Shown one piece after another: positions 23,016 to 33,646 of a stretch of DNA of 64,000 nucleotides. Source of the DNA: Hepsetus odoe (lineage: Eukaryota > Chordata > Actinopteri > Characiformes > Hepsetidae); contig CM029384.1 of assembly GCA_017165825.1 (NCBI GenBank), forward strand, positions 17,297,067 to 17,361,066, written 5' to 3'. The position numbers and the translations under genes were made by a program. Every line of letters begins with the position of its first letter. Positions within the stretch are counted from its first letter, which is position 1. The notes under the pieces are model-generated. The model searched no databases and had not been told where the DNA came from. It saw nothing but the letters and a program-made list of their open reading frames with translations.

Positions 23016-24370
23016 GGGTTTTTGATTTCAGTAAATATGACCCCCTAGTGCTCCAATTTCAACCAATGACCATTTTCAGGTCTTTACAACCTAAAAAATG
23101 TTTTGAATCTCTGTTGTGCGTAATAATTTGGAGCAGTGCATTTTAAGTTTTTTATTTTTGAAAAACATACTGTTATCATTGGGAGGTTTGTTCAGTAACA
23201 ATCGAATTATACTCTAATGGTTGATAACTCAAAAAGTATGTTGGCTGTCACTTGCACCAACTATTTAGGAAAATCAGAGAGAAGTATCATTTGCATAATA
23301 ATTTGGAACGCGGTGTATGGGTAAAATGCAGAGGTGTAATTTCATTGTGGTTCACTAGGACTTTCGTGTTTCACAATGACAAGAATGGTCACTTTCACTG
23401 TTGCCACCTCTGCACAGGTGTTATCTAAAGTATCTTCAAGCTTCAGTAACAATCGAATTATACTCTAATGGTTGATAACTCAAAAAGTATGCTGACTGTC
23501 ACTTGCACCAACTATTTAGGAAAATCAGAGAGAAATATCATTTGCATAATAATTTGGCTTATTTTTCTTTTTGGCACATTATGCTATAAAACTTCACAAT
23601 TTTCCTTTTTGAAATATTGCTTTTGTTTGATACTGCTGCAAACTTCATAACTGTGAACTGTATGGGAAAAATCTGCATCTGCCCTTGCCTACATGTACAT
23701 TCATAGGCAGTGGTGCCTAATGTTTAGGGGCTAGGCCCCATGACTGGAAGGTCATGGTGTCGATTACCAGACCAGAAGGTCACCTTGAGGTAGCCTTGAG
23801 CATTGCTTCCCAGGCACTGGGTGTAAGACTGCTCCCTGCTACACAGGGTGCATTGGTTAAATGCAGAGAATAATTATTTTGTGTTTCGCTGTGTGCTGTG
23901 CAGTGTGCACATAATGACAACTGGTCACTTTCATTTCACTGAATTCATTATTCACATTGATTGCAGAACACAGAACAAAAACTAAGGAAGTTTTTATGTG
24001 TTCAACTAACTCTAGCCCTTGTTTATGGTCCAGAAAATATATTAAGGGCTGGTGAAGAATAATTTGAGAGAATTTCAAATGGTGCCTTTGTAGGTACAGT
24101 CTCCAGTGTCGTAAATAACCAGGCTCTGCTAAACAGCATGACAAGTGCAAGCATGTTTCAGTCACCTCAGTTCCTCAGCAGAAATATTAATGACACTCAG
24201 TGTCATCAACAAAACTCATGACACAATTGAAAAACCCCTCCACAGCACAGCCCCCACCTCAAACCTCCCACTGCAACTATCAGAGTGGAGAGCAAGAACA
24301 GGTTTTTCCTCTTGAGCTGCTGATAAATGATTTGCACTAAAAAGGCAAAAAAGTTGAACTGAAGTGAATG
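23016..24370. repeat. CYP2K unit C intron 8, exon-8-proximal part
   Basis: No gene seen. Homologous to 8,986-9,930. It contains a direct repeat of about 115 bases (about 23,195-23,310 and 23,444-23,560; shared ggttgataactcaaaaagta) and SINE C at 23,706. From 23,975 it carries the intron stub also found at 11,401. Confidence 0.6.
23706..23945 (+). mobile_element. SINE type C
   Basis: Head gtggtgcctaatgtttaggg; tail gacaactggtcactttcatt. Same insertion as at 9,931. Here no RTE fragment follows, unlike in unit A and in the palindrome relic. Confidence 0.75.
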
Positions 24371-25074
24371 AAATACCTGCTGAAAAGGGCAAGAAGGCGT
24401 CTTTCTTCACAAATCGTCCATGCTCATCAAGAAAGTGTGCTGGGTTGAAGGTGTTGGGGGTCTCCCACTTGTTCTCATCCCTCAGAACAGAGATCAAGAG
24501 AGGATACACAGCCGTGCCCTAGAAAATAGACATTTGTAAAATCAGTGCCATGTTCACGTCATCTTTTTAGTCATGACACACCTGATAGTGTTACCTTTTA
24601 ATGAAGAAGCCATTAAAATGAACATCACAGCTGGCGGTGTGAGGGAGACCCAGGGGTGCAATGCTGGCCAATCTCTGGATTTCATGAATGACTGCATCTG
24701 TGTAAGGCAGGTTCTTCCGATCCTCCACCACTACCTGACGACCACCATTCACACTGTCGATCTCCTCCTGAACACGGTCTACACACAGAAATATGACTCT
24801 GAGAAATCCACAAGTGTCTTACTTTTCACTTGCACTAAAGAGAACTGCAGCTGATCAATAACACTGCAGTGCTCTTACCCTGTATGTTTGGGTACTTTGC
24901 CATAAGCAGCAGCCCCCAGCGCAGTGTTGTGCTAGTGGTGTCAGTTCCAGCAACAAAAAGGTTTGAAACCGTGGCAACAAGATTCTGGTCATTGAATCGA
25001 GAGTCTTTCTGTCCTGATTGCTAAAAGAAAGTAATACACATATTTCACCTTTAGTTTTATTGTGCATTACAGTC

Positions 25075-25270
25075 AGTCAGTCAGTCATTTTCTGCTGCTT
25101 GTCCCAAGCAGGGTCGCGCTGGAGTCCATCCCAGCTAACACAGGGCGAAGGACAGGGGACACACCCTGGACAGGTCACCAGCCCATTGCAGGGAGGAGCG
25201 TGAGGGGGATGGCACCTTGCTCAAGGGTACCTCAGGGCAACCTATTGGGAAGGGGTTTGAACCTCCGAAC
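25075..25270 (-). mobile_element. SINE type B in CYP2K intron 5
   Basis: Tail first (cattttctgctgcttgtccc), then ggacaggtcaccagcccat and ggtacctcagggcaacc; the tRNA-like head is cut short near gggtttgaacctccgaac. Present in C, not in D. Confidence 0.8.
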
Positions 25271-25408
25271 AGTAATTCAGTTCTAGATGGGAAAGATGTG
25301 AGGTTTTGAAAATAATTAACAGCTGATGATCTATTTTTAATTTGTGTTTGTGACCCTGAAGACAACATTTTATCCCATTGTAAACTCTGTATGTAGTTGA
25401 CAATTATT

Positions 25409-25501
25409 ACATTTACGGCATTTAGCAGACGCTCTTATCCAGAGCGACTTACATGTCCTAATCACAGGGACAGTCCCCCTGGAGCAATTCAGGGTTAAGG
25501 G
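25409..25501 (-). mobile_element. SINE type A, 3' half
   Basis: Tail region only (tttacggcatttagcagacg to ggagcaattcagggttaag). 5'-truncated retroposed copy, in intron 5 of pseudogene C. Confidence 0.8.
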
Positions 25502-25512
25502 TAATAGTAGTA

Positions 25513-25744
25513 GGGGCAGTGGTGGCCTAGTGGTTAGGGCGTCGGCCACCGGATCGGGGGTTCGAACCCCTTCCCAATGGGTTGCCCTGGGGTACCTTTG
25601 AGCAAGGTGCCGTCCCCGTTCCACTCTTCCCTGCGATGGGCTGGCGACCTGTCCAGGGTGCGTACCCCGTCCTCGCCCTGTGTGCGCTGGGTTGGACACC
25701 AGCGCGACCCCGTTTGGGACAAGCGGCAGATAATGGATGGATGG
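25513..25744 (+). mobile_element. SINE type B, full length
   Basis: Head ggtggcctagtggttagggc, B box ggttcgaacccc, body ctgcgatgggctggcgacct, tail gacaagcggcagataatgg with GATG repeats. It is flanked by a 12-base direct repeat gtaatagtagta (25,501-25,512 and 25,745-25,756). A young, complete copy; its tail is nearly the same as the Rex3 tail at 19.1 kb. Confidence 0.92.
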
Positions 25745-26169
25745 GTAATAGTAGTAACTATACAACATTTTCGGGCAGAACAGCTAGAATGTGAGGACTG
25801 TCTTTCTTAATCATAAATCTAGCTAAAAAAAGCTAGCCATCACTTATGCAATGTGGAGTAAACACCTGATAGAAACAGAACTACATACTGTATGTAAACC
25901 TAAAAATGCAGTTTATTATAGCAAAACTCGCTCCACTGTCCAGTTTAGGCTCTTAAATATGGAGTGTTCTGTACCTCATCACTCTGCTTGCGGAGGAGGA
26001 AGGAGTCTACAAATCCTCTACATTCATCTGGATTTAGTGTCTCCTGCAGGCTACTCACTAGTTCCTTCATCTGTCTCTTGTTCTCTTGAATGTTTGTGTC
26101 AAGTTTCCTTTTGTTCTTTAAGAAAGGACCTATCCAGGGAAATACATGTTAGAGCTACAATAGACAGAA

Positions 26170-27400
26170 AGAACAAAAATGGGTTTGAATTTCAGTTGTA
26201 CACTGTATGTATGGTCAAGACAGAAAAAAAAAAACACTCTGATATTTTGTTGGACCGCCTTATGCTTTGGAAAGCATTTGCTGTGGCATTGTTTTGATAA
26301 GCTTCAACAACATTTTTTTCTGTCCAGAGTTGCTTTAATGTTTTGCCAAGATCTTGTAGAAATGATGAGAGAGTCACTGCACGAATTCTTCTCCAGCACA
26401 TCACAAAGATTCTCAATGGGGTTAAGGTCTGGACTCTGTGGTGGCCAATCCATGTGTGAAAATGATGTCTCCCTGAATCACTCTCTAACAATTTGAGCCA
26501 ATGAAGTCTTGCATTGTCATCTTGGAATATGCCCAAGCCATCAGGAAAGAAGAAATTCACTCATGGAATCACCTGCTCATTCAATATATTCAGGTAGTCA
26601 GCTGACCTCATTCTTTGGGCACATAACATTGCTGAATGTGACCAACTGCAGCAACCCCAGATCACAGCACTGCCCATACAGGCTTGTACAGTAGGCACTA
26701 GGCTTGATGGGTGCATCACTTTCAAGTGCCTCTCGTCTTACCCTGATGTGCCCATCATTCTGGAACAGGGTAATTCTGGACTCATCAGATCACATGACCT
26801 TCTTCCATTGCTCCAGAGTCCAATCTTTATCCTTCCTCGCACACTGAAGCTTTTTTTTGTGATCAGCCTCACTGATCAGTGGTTTTCTTAAGGCTACACA
26901 GCTGTTTAGTCCCCAATGTAGTTCCCTTCACACTGTGTGTGTGGAAATGCTCCTAATATCGCTGTTGAACACTGCCATGAGTTCTGCTGTTATTTTTTTC
27001 CGATTTGATTTCATCAAACATTTCAGTGATCGATTATCACGATCATTCAAGATAGTTTTTTTCCGACTACGTTTGTCCTGTGAAGATGATGGTTCCCCAC
27101 TGTCCTTCCAGTTTTTTATAATGTTTTGGGCAGTTCTTAACGCAGTTTTAGTAGTTTCAGCTTCTCTTTAGATGTTTTCTTTGCTTGATGCGTGCCAATA
27201 ATTTTGAAACAGATGAAAATCTTTTCCATGACCACAGGATGTGTCTTCCGACACGGTCATTTAAGAAATGAGAAGCAACTCACTGCATCAGTTAGGGTTA
27301 AAAATCTATTTGCTTTGTTAAATCATGGTGGTGACTATTTTTTTTTTTTGGCAGGCTGTTCTGGTAAAAATATTTAAATAGGAGTGTTTTCAAAAAGCAA
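26170..27400 (-). mobile_element. Tc1-like transposon in CYP2K intron 4 (unit C)
   Basis: The minus strand encodes pieces of a Tc1-type transposase out of frame with each other. Near 27,000-27,200 there is the DNA-binding part (VSSEDD-type region, LLKLR-like); at 26,400-26,560 comes FFPDGLGIFQDDNARLH (second catalytic aspartate, DNA motif) with the HTWIGHHRVQTLTPLRI shifted version of DWPPQSPDLNPIE-type sequence. Same insertion as in gene D at 47,345, where the first half is deleted. The usual mutations have made it inactive. Confidence 0.8.
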
Positions 27401-27469
27401 GTTCTGAATCAGAAAAAGCAGAATTCAATACTTGTATATACAATATTCACAAATACAAATATATATTGT

Positions 27470-28142
27470 ATATTATGGAATAGCTTGCCTGCTTACGTAT
27501 GGGATGCCGAACCAGTCTCAGTCTTTAAATCACGACTGAAGACTTACTTTATCAGTTTAGCTTACCTGCACCAATCACCAAAGTGCACCATTACTAATGT
27601 CGCTGGTGCTGCTGTACATGCCATTGCACTGTATTGTTTCCTTTCTGTGTCTGTCACTACTGGATCCTGCTCATTACTGACCCTCTCCATTTAATTTTTT
27701 TCCCCCACATGTCCGGGGGGTGCCCGCTGTGGTCATCGCCTGAGTCCAATATTGAACTCCCTACTGGTCTGTGCTGTGCGATGATGTGATCCTCGTCAAA
27801 GGATCCTGGCAGCTCACCGGTACTTGGGGCTGCACTCGATTTGCTGAGCCTGGGAAACAGCTTAGGACTCCTGGGGTTAAACCCGAACTAACTCTTTGTA
27901 CTGCTAGTATACCCAAAGGGGTTAGGTAGCCAGTCGACTTTGGACCCTCAGAGGTTTTGTTTCTCCACACAGTGGAGTTTTTGGTTCCTCTCCTCCGTAG
28001 TCGTCCGGCGTTAGCTTCTAGCCTTCAGTTTTTAGACCATGCTATAACCTATGTCTTCCAACTATGTAAAGCACCTTGGGGCAACTCTGTTGTGAAAGGC
28101 GCTATACAAGGATAAATTGGATTGAATTGAATTGAATTGAAT
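27470..28142 (+). mobile_element. L2-type LINE 3' end in intron 4 of pseudogene C
   Basis: Starts with a C-terminal RT-tail type sequence (AEPVSVFKSRLKTYFISLA at 27,510-27,565), followed by about 500 bases of 3' UTR and the tail gcgctatacaaggataaatt with a GAATT repeat. 5'-truncated. It ends only a few bases from the exon 4 donor and is absent from gene D. Confidence 0.8.
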
Positions 28143-28654
28143 ATATTTACTCGAACAGAAGCTGATCCACTGATCCTGACATTTTCATTTCCCCTCTTCA
28201 CCATTTCTTTAAACTGATGATCACTGTATTCAAATCTGCTTCCATACACAATGGATGAGATGATCTTGGAAACAGCATAGTTCACTGGCTGGGATGTATC
28301 AAAGGGAGCTCCTGCAGAGAACAGGAAGACACATGTACTTTACATGTCCTTATTAGGAGAAAATCATATCAATGACTGGACTGGACATTTTCATACCTTC
28401 AAAGCTCCCAAAAGCTTCTTTAAGGTATTGGATTCCTCAATTATTTTCTCCTCACTCTATTTTCTTCCTTCTCTTACTCATTCCATAATCTCGAAGGTTG
28501 CTGATAGCAAAACGCCTCATCTCTTTCCAGTTCTCCCCGTTAGAAAATAATATACCTGTAGACACAAATTAGAGAATTAACAGATATTGTTAAGATCAAA
28601 ACTGACTGTATAAGTTACTGGCAATTGTAACATTTCCAATTACGCTCCAGTTTC

Positions 28655-28920
28655 AGGTTGCATTTCTGCACACTCACTCTCACTCACTCTATCCCAGCTC
28701 TCACAGGGAAGCACACTCACACACACACTCCTACAGACAATTTAGCATCTCCAATTCGCCTGACATGCATATATTTGGACGTTGGGAGGAAACCCACACA
28801 GACACAAAGAGAACATGCAAGCTCTTCATAGTAAGGACCAGAAGCATCCCCTTTGGAAATTGAATCTAGGACCTTCTTGCAGTGAGGCAACACTGCACAA
28901 CTGTGCCATCTCATTGCATT
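28655..28920 (-). mobile_element. SINE type D in CYP2K intron 2 (unit C)
   Basis: The head (in reverse) aggcaacactgcacaactgt and body gaacatgcaagctcttcata with ctccaattcgcctgacatg match the widespread teleost SINE whose consensus starts gtggcgcagtgggtag. The same insertion lies in gene D intron 2 at 46,494. Confidence 0.75.
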
Positions 28921-29296
28921 TCTAATGATAGATTAATTATTACAGATCTGTTGGTTTTGTATATCGAGGAAAGAGAGAAATGCTATATTTTTAGAGACAT
29001 GCTGCAGCATGACTGGTTATTCCTGAATGACTCTGTGATTTCTCTTTCCCCAAACTCTTCAGCATAGTTCACAAGCGCTTGCTTGACAGTTGTGTAACCT
29101 GCTAAAACAACAACTTTCTTGGTCCCTAAATAGACTTTGAACACAGATCTGTATATCTTGGCAAGTTGTAGGACACGCAGTTTAACATTCATAATTAAAC
29201 TGACTCAGTAAATGATTTGCCAGGTCAAATGTGATTCCTTTTGATTTCTTTATCTTACCTCACAGAGTGACTCATGTGTTCTATGTAGATTTAAGT

Positions 29297-29758
29297 TCAA
29301 TTCAATTCAATTCAATTTATTCTTGTATAGCGCCTTTTACAACAGAGTTGCCCCAAGGCACTTTACATTGGTGGTAGATGGTAGACAGGTTATAGTACTA
29401 GAAGTTAAAGCCAGATGACTGCGGAGGAGAGGAACCAAAAACTCCACTATGTGGAGAAAAAAACCTCTGAGGGTCCAAGGTTGACTGGCTACCCAACCCC
29501 CTTGGGTATACTAGCAGTACAAAGTTAGTTTGGTTTTAAACTCCAGGATTAGTAAAGAGTCCCAAGCTGCTTCCCAGGCTCAGCAAGTCAGGTGCGGCTC
29601 CAGGTACTGATGAGCCACCAGGATCCCTTGCACCGCCCAGACCAGATGGTAGTTCGTCATTGGACTCAGGCGATGACCACAGCGGGCCCCCCCGGACATG
29701 TGGGGAGAGAAATGGAATGGGGATGGTCAGTAATGAGCAGGATCCAGTAGTGAAGTGA
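29297..29758 (-). mobile_element. L2-type LINE 3' end inserted in CYP2K exon 1
   Basis: The minus strand reads from a 5'-truncated start (ctactggatcctgctcatta) through the same 3' UTR as 27,640-28,142 to the tail gcgctatacaagaataaatt and GAATT repeats. An 8-base direct repeat atttaagt flanks it (29,289-29,296 and 29,759-29,766). Joining the flanks restores the exon 1 length seen in gene D, so the insertion itself disrupts the gene. Confidence 0.92.
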
Positions 29759-29939
29759 ATTTAAGTGCAGTAGATTTCCCAGAAGAGGCAGTGGTTTATG
29801 TCCTGGAGGTTCATTATCCTCTTCCTTAAAGCTCAAGTTGGAGGAAAGAAAATAAAAAACCAGCAGCAGCACCAAAGCACCAAGTAATATGCCCGTGCTG
29901 GTAGCCTGAAGGAGAAGACCTTCAACTATAGCCATTTTG

Positions 29940-30040
29940 ATTTCAAGTTGTTCATTGTAAAACTAAGTAGAGATCATTTCCAAGCTAGAGCTTCTGATGA
30001 TCCAGGAGCTGCTGCCCCCTTTAAAAAAGAAAATGGAGGG
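29940..30040 (-). promoter_or_regulatory. Likely core promoter of CYP2K unit C
   Basis: The minus strand has gaagcccctccattttc, then ttttttaaagggggcagca, about 90 bases before the ATG. Gene D has the same layout with gttcttaaaagggtgcagc. The TTAAA-type box is a plausible TATA-box substitute. Conservation between two paralogues is the only support; no start site data. Confidence 0.45.
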
Positions 30041-30059
30041 GCTTCAATTGAGTGGTTAT

Positions 30060-30152
30060 GGTAGTTGTGTTAGTGCCAGAGGTAGGATTTGAACCTGGGA
30101 CCACTTGAGCCATAGGTTTGTAGGCAAGTATCCTACCACTATGGTGAAACCA
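30060..30152 (-). mobile_element. SINE type A fragment upstream of unit C
   Basis: Head half only (ggatttgaacctgggacc, gcaagtatcctaccactat). The right flank (ggtgaaaccattgtttaaac) recurs inverted at 3,940, joined to a similar SINE. Confidence 0.7.
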
Positions 30153-30159
30153 TTGTTTA

Positions 30160-30530
30160 AACATCCTTGTAAACTGGGCTGAACTACACCAAAACGGTTC
30201 TGCTACAGTCTTTGGTCAAAGAACTTTAATGAGTAACCTTTTTGTTATGATCTCATTTATTCATTATTTGCATTTTTACTTTCAACACTAGCTGTTTGTT
30301 TGAGTTTCTTTAACTAACTTGTGAGAACTACAGAAGTGAGTGAATAGTGATGCAGCACTGCACAGGTGCTATTAATCATTTCAGGACACGGGTCACCTTT
30401 ATCCTAGTCTTTCAGGAGGCGAGTAAACAACTGCATGGCATGAGAAAATCCCATCCCTATGTTTTAGAGCTGAGATCATTTGTAGGAATTTAGTAAAACT
30501 TCTTGGTTCAGGGAAAACTAATCAGGTTTG
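30160..30530. repeat. 5' flank of CYP2K unit C
   Basis: No gene seen. Homologous to 51,160-51,510 and, in reverse, to 40,380-40,790, which therefore mark lost 5' flanks of the relic unit. Landmark gcagcactgcacaggtgcta. Confidence 0.55.
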
Positions 30531-30532
30531 TA

Positions 30533-30737
30533 GAGTGGTGGTCTAGTGGTAGGATACTTGCCTCTGGACCTATGGCTCAAGAGGTCCCAGGTTTGAATCC
30601 CACCTCTGGCACTACCACCACTGGGTCCCTGAGCAAGACCCTTAACCCTGAATTGCTCCAGGGGGGACTGTCCCTGTAATTAGGACATGAAAGTCACTCT
30701 GGATAAGAGCGTCTGCTAAATGCTGCAAATGTAAATG
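30533..30737 (+). mobile_element. SINE type A
   Basis: Full length: head gagtggtggtctagtggtag, tail gataagagcgtctgctaaa. The palindrome arms (40,380; 51,505) lack it at the matching site, so it is specific to the A/C side. Confidence 0.88.
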
Positions 30738-30867
30738 TTTTCAGGTGATCAAGCAATCATCTCAGATACCTTCATATCCACTCAGTGATTATCTTCTAAA
30801 GTCAAGAGGATCTTTTGATACATACATGCACCTGTTTGTACTGGAAATTTTAACTATTGGGTTTAAC

Positions 30868-30982
30868 TTCAGTGAACTGTAACCTGTTCCACCATCCACC
30901 ACCATTGTAAAGTGCCTTGGGGCAACTGTGTTGTAAAAGGCGCTATATAAGAATAAATTGAATTGAATTGATTTGAATTGAA
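30868..30982 (+). mobile_element. L2-type LINE 3' end, very short
   Basis: About 115 bases: gtgccttggggcaactgtg, gcgctatataagaataaatt and GAATT repeats. Strongly 5'-truncated. Absent at the matching site in the second unit (about 12,070). Confidence 0.8.
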
Positions 30983-31580
30983 TTATGTGAGATGCTCTGA
31001 TCAATCATGTCATACCAACTGAGGTTTCATCAGATTATGTCAACATAACTTGTGTTGTTTCAGAGCACACCTGATAATGATGTTGAAATTGTGGACAGTG
31101 AATTTGTCCAAATGCCAGCAAACAGGGTGTTGACTAGGAGCTCCATGGGAAACAGTGGAGGACATGCCTCATTCAGCTCTACTGCCTTTCTGCAGTTATA
31201 AGATGTCTAACTGAACTTTCAATTCTGCTGTTGGGCTTATACACTGTAGAAATGAACTAGACAGTAGTCTCTGGACTTTTTCTACACAACCACTAGTTTT
31301 ATACATGCTAAGCATTGATATTATAGTACATAATCCTTTCAAAAAATAATTCTGTGTTTGATGTACATAAGTTTAGTATACCAGTTTAACAACATTTTTA
31401 GATCAAAGATCTAAATTTAAACACATCAGTCAAAGGTGAAAAGTATAATCACTGAAGGATTCATTGTTATTGCAAAGCCTACATTTCTTGGAGCTGGATA
31501 ATGTGTGTGGTTTTTGACACCCAAGAATATAGACGTTGATGTTATATAGAGATGTTTTTGATGCACTGACTTTGACAGGT
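30983..31580. repeat. Intergenic part of the duplication unit, copy 3
   Basis: No gene seen; matches 12,080-12,660 almost throughout. Confidence 0.6.
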
Positions 31581-31582
31581 CA

Positions 31583-31960
31583 GTTCACAGTCTTTCTCAT
31601 GAAGTGGCAACTGGAAGTAAGCAGTGGTGGAGGTCAATGGTGGAGAATACCTCAGCTTCATGTAGCAGACCCAGCACATCATTCCAGGACACAGTTAAGC
31701 AGCAAATAATTGGAATGGGAGCACTGGAGTAGGTTATTAATTTAACTGTATGAGGCAGTAGCTGTTCTCCTTTGAAGTGCCTTTTAGAAAGGCATTTTGG
31801 CAGAATGAACATGAAGGACCCTAAATTCATACTCAGCTCTGCAGGCACTGAAGAGGTAGCAGTCACTGTTGGTAACTGCATTGAATCTTGTGCATCGATG
31901 CTCATGTAAGTAAAGAAACTGAACTCTTACAAAATTTTCGGTTTTGTTTTTGTGTCAGTC
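31583..31960 (-). mobile_element. Ty3/Gypsy remnant, copy 3, mostly deleted
   Basis: Only the part with VFSTIDLHHCLLP and the preceding 90 residues is left. The sequence jumps from the equivalent of 12,660 to the equivalent of about 14,870, a loss of roughly 2.2 kb including the integrase, RNase H and the nested SINE. Confidence 0.65.
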
Positions 31961-32186
31961 AGATACACAGAGGCAGAATATTTGGCTGGATGAATGATGA
32001 GAATGAGTGCTAGAGGAAGGGAAGGAGCATTCAATGTTGCCTATGCAGATGGAGGAGGTGATGTACATCAACAGTGTGCAGTAAATGACTGAATTGAAAA
32101 GCTCACAATATCTTAAACTTCATCTCTTTCACTGGCAATTGGGATTGGAAATATTTAGAATTTTTTTTTAAATGATATTCAGTTTG

Positions 32187-32432
32187 GGGGCAGCAGTGGC
32201 CTAGTGGTTAGGGCGTCGGCCGCATGATCAGAGGATCAGGGGTTCGAACCCCTTCCCGATAGGTTACCCTGAGGTACCCTTGAGCAAGGTGCCGTCCCCG
32301 TCAAGCTCCTCCCTGCGATGGGCTGGCGACCTGTCCAGGGTTTGTCCCCGGTCCTTCGCCCTGTGTGAGCTGGGATGGACTCCAGCACCCCCCATGACCC
32401 CGTTTGGGACAAGTGGCAGAAAATTACTGACT
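32187..32432 (+). mobile_element. SINE type B
   Basis: Head cagtggcctagtggttaggg, B box ggttcgaacccc, body ctgcgatgggctggcgacct, tail gggacaagtggcagaaaatt. Full length, with a GACT-type tail. Specific to this unit. Confidence 0.9.
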
Positions 32433-32450
32433 GACACTTGCACACAGGTT

Positions 32451-32638
32451 TTATGACCGTTTAACTGCACATAGCTCGTGAGGTGATGGGTTCAGTGTGA
32501 GCCCCAACACTCCTGTGAGGTCCAGCTGAGCTTCAGACACACCAGGTGGAGGAGTGAAACGGAAGTGTTGCAGCAGGGAGGAGAAGAAGAGGAAGAGTTC
32601 CATCCTGGCCAGACTCTCTCCCATACACACCCTACGCC
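32451..32638 (-). pseudogene. cyp2k-like: CYP2K exon 9, open, orphan; candidate lost end of gene D
   Basis: 188 bases after an intact acceptor, open to TAA. It encodes RRVCMGESLARMELFLFFSS with the haem-ligand cysteine, then GVSEAQLDLTGVLGLTLNPS and CAVKRS. It is undamaged, yet no exon 8 lies upstream: 200 bases further on the sequence meets the border of the large inverted repeat. If the region between is an inversion, this exon would follow exons 1-7 of gene D (45,912-49,017), which lack exactly exons 8 and 9. This link is inferred. Confidence 0.82.
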
Positions 32639-32721
32639 CTGAAAGCAGAAAGTCCTTACATTTCAGATTCATATAAAGACCAGATTATTTTATATATATA
32701 TATACATACACATACATATAC

Positions 32722-32834
32722 ACAGTACTGTGCAAAAGTTTATGCAGGTGTGAAATTACTGTAAACAAAGAATGCTTTCAAAAATGGAAGTGTTAGTCAT
32801 TCATTTTCATCAATCAACAAAATGCAAAACAAAA
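32722..32834 (+). mobile_element. Tc1-like terminal inverted repeat, single end
   Basis: cagtactgtgcaaaagttta then gctttcaaaaatggaagtg, the end sequence of a fish Tc1-like family, next to a TA/CATA stretch (32,691-32,720). The homology stops where the palindrome arm starts. Confidence 0.8.
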
Positions 32835-33209
32835 TCAACCTGTTCTTTCCCCTTTACCAGGAGGGAAGAGCTTGTGAGAGGATAGTTAAGCTGATGTATT
32901 TGCCATTTGCCTGACCCACATTATTTTTCATCACTTGCCCAAGTTGAATGATGCTGTATTTCGAATAAAATGGTAGACACTGATGTCTGCCGGGTGTAAA
33001 TGAAATAAACCAGGGGCGCCCAGTTCCATTCTTGGAGGGTCAATTTCCAGCACAGATTGGTAGTTTCCCTTTGAAAACACGTTTGCTAAACTGGGCAATT
33101 AACAGTTGAGTTGAACCAAGTGTGTCGGGTAGCCCTGCCATAGACTGCCCAGTTGAGCGCTGTCAAAGTGTAATTGTTTTCCTGCATTTGTACCTGCATT
33201 TGGGGTGGT

Positions 33210-33421
33210 GATGGTGGTCTAGTGGTAGGATACTTGCCTATGGACCTATGGCTCAAGAGGTCCCAGGTTTGAATCCACCTCTGGCACTACCACCACTGGG
33301 TCCCTGAGCAAGACCCTTAACCCTGAGTTGCTCCAGGGGGACTGTCCCTGTAGTCAGGACATGGAAGTCGCTCTGGATAAGAGCGTCTGCTAAATGCCGT
33401 AAATGTAAATGTAATGTAAAT
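33210..33421 (+). mobile_element. SINE type A in intron 3 (left arm)
   Basis: Head gatggtggtctagtggtagg, tail gataagagcgtctgctaaa with two TAAATG units. Mirrored at 58,452-58,668. Confidence 0.88.
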
Positions 33422-33622
33422 GGATGAGTACTTGATATGATAAGGTCTTCAAAAATCTAGCTTAAAAAACTAAAAGAATACTCTTACAATATATACCACA
33501 AACTTTAAAAAAAACATATTTGATGGATTTAAAATCTCCTTTACGAGGGGTAAAAACAGTTGCGCCTACAGCATCTACACATGGGCTTTAATGATCTTGG
33601 CTTTGTCGGCTTGGCTCTGAAA

Positions 33623-33646
33623 TCTCTCTCTCTCTCTCTCTCTCTC
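33623..33646 (+). repeat. (TC)n tract forming the intron 3 polypyrimidine tract
   Basis: Twelve TC units directly before the cag acceptor of exon 4. The right-arm copy has four units (near 58,240-58,250). Confidence 0.9.

Larger units (their letters stand above)
15696..29935 (-). pseudogene. cyp2k-like: CYP2K cytochrome P450 pseudogene C (nine exons)
   Basis: Exons on the minus strand: 1, 29,935-29,259 (split by a LINE); 2, 29,165 to about 29,013; 3, 28,555-28,397; 4, 28,311-28,151; 5, 26,154-25,975; 6, 25,020-24,879; 7, 24,778-24,595; 8, 24,518-24,377; 9, probably 15,883-15,696. The product would be a microsomal haem monooxygenase: anchor STGILLGALVLLLVFYF, hinge EPPGHKPLPLLGN, helix I FVAGTDTTSTTLRW, helix K HEIQR. 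Lesions: LINE in exon 1; acceptor of intron 1 is AA, not AG; about 30 bases including the exon 2 donor are lost; exon 3 has +10 and -1 changes; exon 5 starts with an in-frame TAA (26,149-26,151); exon 7 is one base short. Clearly non-functional. CYP2K is my best family call, from resemblance to fish CYP2K1. Confidence 0.85.

Noticed and set aside
25513..25744. tRNA gene (A and B boxes with ggttcgaacccc)
   Set aside because: The tRNA-like head belongs to a SINE with body, LINE-like tail and target duplication. Similar heads in the other SINEs are rejected for the same reason; none folds into an obvious intact cloverleaf by eye.
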